Positions 25,243 to 31,432 of a stretch of DNA of 61,509 nt are shown here, in pieces. The stretch's first letter is position 1, and the number at the start of each line of letters is the position of its first letter. The translations under genes and the position numbers were made by a program. The notes below the pieces were generated by a model, which worked only from the letters and a program-made list of their open reading frames with translations, did not search any database and was not told the DNA's origin. Source of the stretch: an uncultured Prevotellaceae bacterium (GTDB lineage: Bacteria; Bacteroidota; Bacteroidia; Bacteroidales; Bacteroidaceae); assembly GCA_900321425.1 (NCBI GenBank), contig ONWA01000003.1, positions 1-61,509 on the forward strand, given 5' to 3'.

Positions 25243-27225
25243 TCATTTTTTCGTTGCCCAGATAAAATAAACGATAAGTACGATATATGCAAACAGCGAG
25301 CAGAGCTCACTCATCGGATTAGCCAGCCACGCCTCATCGATGGGGTTATAGCCACTGAAACGGAGCAATGCGCTGACCACACCCATGAGGGCACCACCAG
25401 CAATGAATCCTGATGCCAGCAGCGTACCTTTCTCCCCACGTTCTTTGTTCTTCTGCTCATCCTTTGTGCGTGTAGTGACAAACCAATTGATGGCGCCACC
25501 CACCACCAGTGGCACGTTCAGTTCCAGTGGGATAAACATACCCAGGGCGAAAGCCAAGGCAGGCACTTTGAAATAAGTGAGCACCAGTGCGATAGCAGCA
25601 CCGATGGCATAGAGAGCCCATGGCGCCCCTACTCCATTCATCAATGGTTCGATGACGGCAGCCATCGCATTCGCCTGTGGAGCAGCCAACTGTCCACTGG
25701 CAAAGCCATAGGTCTCGTTGAGTAGCATCATCACACCACCCACGGTAGCTGCCGATACCAGCACACCGAGGAATTTCCACGACTCCTGCTTTTGGGGTGT
25801 TGTACCCAACCAGTAGCCTATCTTCAGGTCGGTAATGAACGAGCCAGCCACAGAGAGGGCTGTACATACCACGCCACCCATCACGAGAGCAGCAATCATT
25901 CCACTGACACCACTCAGTCCTACGCCCACCATCACCACAGAGGCGAGTATCAGCGTCATGAGCGTCATACCCGATACAGGGTTACTACCCACGATAGCAA
26001 TCGCGTTGGCTGCTACTGTCGTAAACAGAAACGAGATACCTGCCACAAGGATAATGGCTACAAGTGCCTGCAGCATATCACCATCCATCACCCCCAGCCA
26101 GAAGAACACGAAGGTGAGCACGATGGTAGCGATTGAGGCGATAGCGATGAACTTAAATGAGAGGTCGCGTCCTGTACGAACAGTCACGGTCTCGTCGCTC
26201 TTGCCACCCTTCATCTCCTTGGCAGCCAGTCCTATGGCACTCTTGATGATACCCCATGACTTCACGATACCAATGATACCCGCCATAGCAATACCACCGA
26301 TACCGATCGATTTACCATAGGCCTTGAAGATCATCTCTGGTGACATCTCGCCTACCGTCATCGTGATGCTGGGATCCCACAGGTTTAACACCTGGTCGTG
26401 GAACAGCAGTGCCATTCCTGGCACGATGAGCCACCATACAGCCAGTGATCCCAGGGTGATGATCAACGCATACTTGAATCCGATGATATATCCCAGTCCT
26501 AATATAGCAGCACCTGTGTTGATCTTAAAGACCAGCTTCGCCTTTTCTGCCAACAACTCCCCTGCTCCGATGACACGTGTGGTGAAGTTTTCGTTCCACC
26601 ATCCGAAGGTAGCCACGAAGAAGTCGTAGAGGCCACCCACGATACCAGCTATCAGCAACGGTTTCGCCTGGTCGCCCCCCTTCTCACCGCTCACCAGCAC
26701 CTGTGTGGTGGCTGTAGCCTCTGGGAAGGGGTACTTTCCATGCATATCACTCACAAAATACTTACGGAAGGGTATCATGAACAGGATACCGATGATACCT
26801 CCCAGTAGTGAGGCGATGAATATCTTCAGGAATGAAGCACTCATCTCAGGGTATTTCGCCTGTAGGATATAGATAGCTGGCAGTGTAAAGATGGCTCCTG
26901 CCACCACCGAGCCAGAGCAGGCACCGATACTCTGTATAATCACATTCTCGCCCAATGCCTTGTTACGACGGGCAGCTGTCGACACGCCCACTGCGATGAT
27001 GGCGATAGGGATAGCCGCCTCGAACACCTGTCCAACCTTCAGTCCCAGGTAGGCCGCAGCTGCCGAGAAGAGCATCGCCATCAGTACGCCCCACGTCACC
27101 GACCACACAGTCACCTCAGGGTAGTTGCCCTGAGGTGACATCATCGGTTCATATTGTTCGCCGTCCTTCAGTTCCCTGAACGCATTGTCAGGCAACTGCG
27201 ACAGAATTTTCTGTTCCTCTGCCAT
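25243..27225 (-). CDS. OPT family oligopeptide transporter
   Basis: 660 aa, almost entirely hydrophobic with about 14-16 membrane segments. Recognisable blocks are PEVTVWSVTWGVLMAMLFSA near the N-terminus, AAAYLGLKVGQVFEAAIPI, GKYPFPEATATTQVL (the conserved KYPFPE of the family) and NPVSGMTLMTLI. OPT proteins are proton-coupled importers of small peptides or metal-chelate complexes at the inner membrane. It is the last gene of a five-gene minus-strand operon, 5 nt after the pectate lyase stop, and ends at the 44-bp palindromic terminator. Why a peptide or metal-chelate importer sits with a pectate lyase is unclear. Confidence 0.92.
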   Translation of the reverse strand: MAEEQKILSQLPDNAFRELKDGEQYEPMMSPQGNYPEVTVWSVTWGVLMAMLFSAAAAYLGLKVGQVFEAAIPIAIIAVGVSTAARRNKALGENVIIQSIGACSGSVVAGAIFTLPAIYILQAKYPEMSASFLKIFIASLLGGIIGILFMIPFRKYFVSDMHGKYPFPEATATTQVLVSGEKGGDQAKPLLIAGIVGGLYDFFVATFGWWNENFTTRVIGAGELLAEKAKLVFKINTGAAILGLGYIIGFKYALIITLGSLAVWWLIVPGMALLFHDQVLNLWDPSITMTVGEMSPEMIFKAYGKSIGIGGIAMAGIIGIVKSWGIIKSAIGLAAKEMKGGKSDETVTVRTGRDLSFKFIAIASIATIVLTFVFFWLGVMDGDMLQALVAIILVAGISFLFTTVAANAIAIVGSNPVSGMTLMTLILASVVMVGVGLSGVSGMIAALVMGGVVCTALSVAGSFITDLKIGYWLGTTPQKQESWKFLGVLVSAATVGGVMMLLNETYGFASGQLAAPQANAMAAVIEPLMNGVGAPWALYAIGAAIALVLTYFKVPALAFALGMFIPLELNVPLVVGGAINWFVTTRTKDEQKNKERGEKGTLLASGFIAGGALMGVVSALLRFSGYNPIDEAWLANPMSELCSLFAYIVLIVYFIWATKK

Positions 27226-27230
27226 AGTGA

Positions 27231-28304
27231 TTACTGATTAAGTTCGATAGACATCGTTGCACCAGCACCCTCTGTCTCATTGCCCACCACCATCGGCACC
27301 ATCATCGCAGCGATGGTAGGTATCTCGTAGTGGTCGGCAGGCTTGAAGAACGCATCTTCGCCCTGTCCCTTTCTCTCGTCCTGTGCACCCACATTACCGA
27401 TCAGCGTGATGTGATAATCCGTAAACGGCTTCTTGGTGGCATAGAGCTTCCAAGGGTTCTTCATCTTATTGAAGGCATTCTTCTCTGCATAGATATTGGC
27501 ACGATAGCCCACGCCGATGCAGTCGCCAGCCACTGTACTGGAGAAGTAGCAGTTTACGACGTGCACCTGTCCGAAGCGTACACGAGGCATACGACGCACG
27601 CATCCCTGGTCCCACCAGCAGCAGGCATAGGTTACGCGTAGCTTTCCTGCATCGCTATCCTTCTTGTCGCTGCTTCCCACAAGGTTGGGGAAACGGTGGT
27701 CGTCGCTACCGCCACTACCTCCTGCCCATGGAGCGATGAGATAACGGAAACGGCACCATGTGACACTGATCAGGTCCGACCCATTACTGATATCCAGACA
27801 GCCGTCGATGGCGTCCTGGAAGTCGCAGTGGTCAATCCACATATGATCGCTCTCTGTAATGAAGAGGTTATCACGGCCGTCTACGTCGTAGGCACCAGGA
27901 CCTTTGAAGGTGAGGTTACGCAGAATCACGTTCGAACAGCGTTTCAAGGTAAGGATACCACTCTTTTCCTTAGGCATCGTGTCGTTCTTGCACTGCTGGT
28001 CTATGTGGGTATTATTCACCAGGGCAGAGCCTGTGAGACCATAGATCGTCTTATTCTTGAAATCACCGATAGAGAGCATCTTGTCGAACTTCAGCTCTCC
28101 TTTAATATATATGGTACGAGGCACATCGCCCTTGAGCACCTTCTTCAGCTGCTCTACCGTCTCCACGACCACAGGATTGCGGTTGCCGCTACCTGTCGTA
28201 CCACCTTCAACAGATGCCCACCCTACAGGTGCGTCAAACTGTTGTGCCATTGCGGGCAGGGCCATCAGCAGACCCACTGCCATCGTCATCAGTTTCGTTT
28301 TCAT
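27231..28304 (-). CDS. Secreted pectate lyase (PL1)
   Basis: 357 aa with a signal peptide (MKTKLMTMAVGLLMALPAMAQ). The parallel beta-helix enzyme cleaves polygalacturonan by Ca-dependent beta-elimination. Diagnostic blocks are HMWIDHCDFQDAIDGCLDIS (the vWiDH motif with Ca-binding acidic residues), RRMPRVRFGQVHVVNCYF (the RxPxxR catalytic Arg motif) and YRANIYAEKNAF. The length is normal for the family. It probably acts in the periplasm or on the cell surface. It is 7 nt after the PatB-type gene and 5 nt before the OPT gene, in an operon without SusC/D or other carbohydrate enzymes. Confidence 0.92.
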   Translation of the reverse strand: MKTKLMTMAVGLLMALPAMAQQFDAPVGWASVEGGTTGSGNRNPVVVETVEQLKKVLKGDVPRTIYIKGELKFDKMLSIGDFKNKTIYGLTGSALVNNTHIDQQCKNDTMPKEKSGILTLKRCSNVILRNLTFKGPGAYDVDGRDNLFITESDHMWIDHCDFQDAIDGCLDISNGSDLISVTWCRFRYLIAPWAGGSGGSDDHRFPNLVGSSDKKDSDAGKLRVTYACCWWDQGCVRRMPRVRFGQVHVVNCYFSSTVAGDCIGVGYRANIYAEKNAFNKMKNPWKLYATKKPFTDYHITLIGNVGAQDERKGQGEDAFFKPADHYEIPTIAAMMVPMVVGNETEGAGATMSIELNQ

Positions 28305-28311
28305 AAGCTTA

Positions 28312-29478
28312 TTATTTGATGAATACTTTTTTTATTCTCTCCAGTCCTTCGAGCATCCGCGCCCTTGGACAGGCGATATTCAGACGGATATATCCTTCGC
28401 CCGTCTGGGCGCCGTACATCGTACCGCTGTTCACCATCACCTTCGCCTCCCTGAGCAATAGGTCGGCGAGTGCATCCGAGGTCATCCCCGTCGCCGTGAT
28501 GTCAACCCAAGGCAGATAGGTACCCTCGAGCTTGAGTACTTTCCACTGTGGCAACTGCTCCTCACAGAATCGGCACAACGCCTGATAGTTCTCCCAGAGA
28601 TAGTCGTTGAGTGCCACAAGCCAGTCGCGACTGTCGTTATAGGCGGCCATCAGTGCCTCCACGCCGAAGGGGTTCACGTCGCATACCTCGTTGATGTTCA
28701 CCTGCCTGTTGATGCGTCGCCTCATGGCAGGGTCATGACAGATGATGTTCGCGATCTGCAGTCCTGCGATATTAAACGATTTCGAGGGTGAGTTGAGGGT
28801 CACACTATTGTCGCGACACGCCTCACTGATACTGGCAAAGGGGGTGAACGTATATCCTGGCATCACCAGTTCACAGTGTATCTCGTCGGCAATCACACGC
28901 ACATGGTAGCGCATACAGATATCGTTCATTCGTGTGAGTTCCTCCTTGGCCCACACCCTACCGGCAGGGTTGTGTGGATTACAGAGCAGGAAAGCGGTGG
29001 TCTTCTCGTCGGCACACTTCCGTTCGAAGTCGTCGAAATCGATCACATACGTATCGCCCTGTCTCTTCAGCGGGTTCTCCACGATGTTACTGCCACTGTT
29101 GCGTATGCTCGAGAAGAAGCAGTTGTAGACAGGTGTCTGTATCAGCACGTTCTCCCCTCCCATCGTCAGTGCCTGGATGGCACACGAAATGGCAGGCACC
29201 ACACCCGTTGTATAGATGATGTCCTGACGGTCGATGGTCCAGTGATGATAGCGTCCGAACCAGTTGACGATGGCGTCGTAGTAGGCATCGGGCACCAGCG
29301 TATAGCCAAACACGCCATGCTCCACCCTTTCCCTGAGGGCCTCCTGGATGGCAGGAGCCGCCATGAAGTCCATATCGGCCACCCACATGGGGATGACTCC
29401 CTCCTGTTCGGGCTCGTCCCACTTCACACTGTGTGAGCCTCGTCTGTTCAGTAACTGGTCAAAGTCGTACATCCTCAT
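28312..29478 (-). CDS. PatB/MalY-type PLP-dependent aminotransferase or C-S lyase
   Basis: 388 aa fold-type I PLP enzyme. MYDFDQLLNRRGSHSVKW at the start and VIPMWVADMDF are the signature of the MalY/PatB cystathionine beta-lyase subgroup. The PLP Lys lies in LNSPSKSFNIAGLQ, and CNPHNPAGRVWAKEEL and IADEIHCELVMPG supply the cofactor-binding Asn and Asp. The likely reaction is beta-elimination of cystathionine or cysteine conjugates, or transamination. The start at 29478 gives an ATGA overlap with the DUF3737 stop; a second ATG at 29472 is possible. Cytosolic. Confidence 0.9.
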   Translation of the reverse strand: MRMYDFDQLLNRRGSHSVKWDEPEQEGVIPMWVADMDFMAAPAIQEALRERVEHGVFGYTLVPDAYYDAIVNWFGRYHHWTIDRQDIIYTTGVVPAISCAIQALTMGGENVLIQTPVYNCFFSSIRNSGSNIVENPLKRQGDTYVIDFDDFERKCADEKTTAFLLCNPHNPAGRVWAKEELTRMNDICMRYHVRVIADEIHCELVMPGYTFTPFASISEACRDNSVTLNSPSKSFNIAGLQIANIICHDPAMRRRINRQVNINEVCDVNPFGVEALMAAYNDSRDWLVALNDYLWENYQALCRFCEEQLPQWKVLKLEGTYLPWVDITATGMTSDALADLLLREAKVMVNSGTMYGAQTGEGYIRLNIACPRARMLEGLERIKKVFIK

Positions 29479-30317
29479 CTCGTTTTAATTACACAGTTGG
29501 CTGGCTGCAGCACATGCTCGTCGATGGTCACCTCGCCGATGCTGTCAGCCGTGATATGGCCGCTGGTAGGGTTCTTCACGTGGGGCAGGTGTCCTTGGAT
29601 ATCTGCCTCTACCGTCGAATACTCGAACATCCTGTCGCAGGCCTTGTCGATGGTACAGTTCTCGAGCACCAGGTTGTCGGCATAGCAGAGTATCTGCTCA
29701 CCTGCCAGATGACAATTCACCAACTTGACGTTCTTCGAGTGCCATGCTGTGTACTCTCCATCGATCTCTGAGTCGTAGATGGTCACATTCGCACACTCCC
29801 AGAAGGAGTCCTTCGTCACGATTTTCGCATGGTGTACCTCTACGTTCTTGCAGTACTGAAACACATACTTGGCGTCACTCTGCAGACCGTCGACGTAGAT
29901 ATTCTTCGAAAACATAAACGGATAGGTACCCTCGTGCAGGATGACATTCTTCAGCTTCAGTCCGTCTACTCGCCAGAAGGTCTCGTCGGCATCATTGATG
30001 ACCACGTTCTCCAGGGTCAGGTTCTTCATCTCACGGAAGAACTTCGGACCGTCGATCACGCAGTCGCGCATCACCATATCGTTGGTGTACCAGATGGCGG
30101 AGCGCGATTCTGGAGCGAAGTAACAGTTGGTGACGAGTGCGCCGTCCACATGCCACCAAGGGTATTTGCCATAGAATTGGCAGTCGTCGGCCTCCACATT
30201 CCTACAGTGTTTGATGGCCGATTCTCCGTCGGTGATTGTGACCCCCTCAAGGCGCGTATCCTCGATGGCGAACAGGGGACGTTCGCCACCAAATTCCTGA
30301 TTCTTGATTAATTCCAT
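29475..30317 (-). CDS. DUF3737 family protein, predicted beta-helix
   Basis: 280 aa, no signal peptide. The whole protein is built of ~21-25 residue units of the type 'xNCyFAPESRSAIWYTNDMVMRDCVIDG', with recurrent short strands and aligned polar or Cys positions, as in right-handed beta-helix proteins. The N-terminus MELIKNQEFGGERPLFAIED is characteristic of DUF3737. Function is not known; beta-helix folds often bind or cut glycans, but no catalytic motif is visible and it lacks an export signal. It is coupled by ATGA to the PatB-type gene and follows DUF3836 by 5 nt. Confidence 0.85.
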   Translation of the reverse strand: MELIKNQEFGGERPLFAIEDTRLEGVTITDGESAIKHCRNVEADDCQFYGKYPWWHVDGALVTNCYFAPESRSAIWYTNDMVMRDCVIDGPKFFREMKNLTLENVVINDADETFWRVDGLKLKNVILHEGTYPFMFSKNIYVDGLQSDAKYVFQYCKNVEVHHAKIVTKDSFWECANVTIYDSEIDGEYTAWHSKNVKLVNCHLAGEQILCYADNLVLENCTIDKACDRMFEYSTVEADIQGHLPHVKNPTSGHITADSIGEVTIDEHVLQPANCVIKTR

Positions 30318-30322
30318 GTATT

Positions 30323-30808
30323 TTAATTAGCTTCGGCGAAGAGCGTATACTCCAAGGGTTCCAGTACGATGGTCTTGCTCACCAGTCGCATATTGCTCTT
30401 ATCCTCATTCATCCGATAGGTGCGCACGGACGTCATATTCGTTCCCATCGCGCGATAAAGTGTCACCTCGTCGGCAATATCATACTTATTCTCTTTAGCA
30501 TTCCAATGGCACAACTCCACATTATAGCCGTTGTAGAAGTACTTAAACACGTGTCGCACCTCGTTCTCCCAGCACTTGCGCTTCGCATTCCATCGCCGCA
30601 CATCCTTGTAGTCGAGTCTGCCCTCCACATCGTAATAGTAGTTGTAGTCCATCTTCACTGTCAGCTGCTGGTCTTTCTCTTCGAGTACCTCGATACGATT
30701 CACCACGCCATCCTCTATATCAGCGTTATAGCAGAAGGGTATCTTCTGGCTGTTGATGGCGTTGTAGTACATCGTGAGCACCGTTGCGGCAGTGATGATG
30801 AAGTCCAT
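30323..30808 (-). CDS. DUF3836-like protein
   Basis: 161 aa, first gene of the five-gene operon. The body matches the look of the Bacteroidales DUF3836 family: repeated short Tyr-rich strands such as YNYYYDVEGRLDYKDV, RRWNAKRKCWENEVR and CHWNAKENKYDIADEV, each a 'sentence' of YD-like repeats with WN and KY pairs. The N-terminus MDFIITAATVLTMYYNAINSQ is mildly hydrophobic and may be a poor signal peptide. No catalytic residues are obvious; the fold is probably a small beta-sheet protein. A -7 box TATATTTG lies 29 nt upstream. Function unknown. Confidence 0.72.
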   Translation of the reverse strand: MDFIITAATVLTMYYNAINSQKIPFCYNADIEDGVVNRIEVLEEKDQQLTVKMDYNYYYDVEGRLDYKDVRRWNAKRKCWENEVRHVFKYFYNGYNVELCHWNAKENKYDIADEVTLYRAMGTNMTSVRTYRMNEDKSNMRLVSKTIVLEPLEYTLFAEAN

Positions 30809-30837
30809 TGTAGCTCTTCTATTTTTTATTTTCGCTG

Positions 30838-30845
30838 CAAATATA
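30838..30845 (-). promoter_or_regulatory. -7 box for DUF3836-to-OPT operon
   Basis: TATATTTG on the minus strand matches TAnnTTTG, 29 nt from the DUF3836 ATG. No TTTG at -33. It would drive all five genes down to the palindromic terminator at 25229. Confidence 0.55.
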
Positions 30846-30896
30846 CGGCGATTTTACGATAATACGCGCGTGTGTAGTGTTAAAAATTGTTTGTCC

Positions 30897-30928
30897 TTTG
30901 GTCGTTTGCCTTTCTGTTCGTACCTTTG
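30897..30928 (+). promoter_or_regulatory. Promoter for tRNA-Arg
   Basis: TTTG (30897-30900), a 20-bp spacer and TACCTTTG (30921-30928) form a full Bacteroidetes promoter; the tRNA 5' end is 16 nt downstream. Confidence 0.8.
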
Positions 30929-30944
30929 CGCCACTGAAAAACAC

Positions 30945-31019
30945 GCCCTGATAGTTAAATGGATATAACAAGGCTCTCCTAAAGCTTAGTTCCGAGTTCG
31001 ATTCTCGGTCGGGGTACCA
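30945..31019 (+). tRNA. tRNA-Arg (anticodon CCT)
   Basis: 75 nt cloverleaf. The acceptor stem GCCCTGA pairs with TCGGGGT (two G-U pairs), the D-stem is GTTA/TAAC, the anticodon stem AGGCT/AGCTT has loop CTCCTAA giving anticodon CCT (reads AGG), and the T-arm is CCGAG-TTCGATT-CTCGG. The discriminator A and CCA end are encoded. It has its own promoter. No clear T-rich terminator follows; a 16-bp palindrome lies 14 nt after it. Confidence 0.95.
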
Positions 31020-31033
31020 TTTTCAACATAAAT

Positions 31034-31049
31034 CAGGTAACGTTACCTG
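31034..31049. repeat. 16-bp perfect palindrome
   Basis: CAGGTAACGTTACCTG reads identically on both strands. It lies 14 nt past the tRNA-Arg 3' end. It could be an operator or a weak hairpin; there is no T tract. Confidence 0.6.
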
Positions 31050-31143
31050 TCTAAAGGTGATTGTATAATTATTTGCATATTTTTTCGTTGATCCCTCCAT
31101 TTTTGAGAGGTACTAGCTCAGACAGGGAGAAGTACTACCTCAG

Positions 31144-31169
31144 GGCAAGAGAGGGACAACCTCTCTGCC
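31144..31169. repeat. GC-rich hairpin
   Basis: GGC-A-AGAGAGG, loop GACAA, CCTCTCT-GCC: ten pairs with one bulged A. No T tract follows on either strand, so it is not a standard terminator. Confidence 0.6.
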
Positions 31170-31245
31170 AGTTTGGACTACTCTTTCTCCTCGCGAGGTA
31201 CCCCCTTGCTTTTTGACCCAAACGCGTCGCATAAATATGCAACAA

Positions 31246-31333
31246 GCCTTTTCTCTCGCAGCGATATGCTTTCTCTCTCACAGTGATAAGCCTTCTCTCT
31301 CGCAGAGATATGCCTTCTCTCTTGTAGCGTTTT
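31246..31333. repeat. Four 22-bp tandem repeats
   Basis: Units start at 31246, 31268, 31290 and 31312, each exactly 22 bp. The consensus is close to GCCTTCTCTCTCGCAG then NGATAT. Units 1-3 differ at a few positions and unit 4 is degenerate at its end. A mini inverted repeat (TCTC-GCA-GAGA) is clearest in unit 3. There is no spacer between units, so this is not a CRISPR array. Confidence 0.88.
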
Positions 31334-31340
31334 GAGCGGA

Positions 31341-31381
31341 ATGTGAGGTGTTATGTGAGGTGTTGGCGAAACACCTCACAT
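31341..31381. repeat. ATGTGAGGTGTT direct repeat plus inverted copy
   Basis: ATGTGAGGTGTT occurs twice in tandem (31341-31352, 31353-31364) and once inverted (31370-31381). The second and third copies form a perfect 12-bp hairpin with a 5-nt loop. Related fragments (ATGAGGTTGTGAGGT) follow at 31419-31433, next to the MBG gene's stop. Confidence 0.8.
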
Positions 31382-31432
31382 CCTTCCGACCTTTCTACTA
31401 ATGGCTTTTGAACGAAATATGAGGTTGTGAGG

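Larger units (their letters stand above)
31020..31432. other. Non-coding, repeat-rich spacer (413 bp)
   Basis: No convincing gene is seen on either strand. The stretch holds a 16-bp palindrome, a GC-rich hairpin, four 22-bp tandem repeats, and direct plus inverted copies of ATGTGAGGTGTT, all listed separately. GAGGTA/TACCTC segments around 31116-31140 could form one more stem. It separates tRNA-Arg from the 3' end of the convergent MBG-repeat gene. Confidence 0.8.

Noticed and set aside
30945-31019. tRNA-Arg as an occupied integration site
   Set aside because: No duplicate of the tRNA 3' end and no integrase were found within the window; only kept as a weak finding for the region.
31144-31169. 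GC-rich hairpin as tRNA-Arg terminator
   Set aside because: It lies about 125 nt past the tRNA and has no T tract on the plus strand.
31246-31333. 22-bp repeats as a CRISPR array
   Set aside because: The units are directly adjacent, degenerate and lack unique spacers; no cas gene is in the window.
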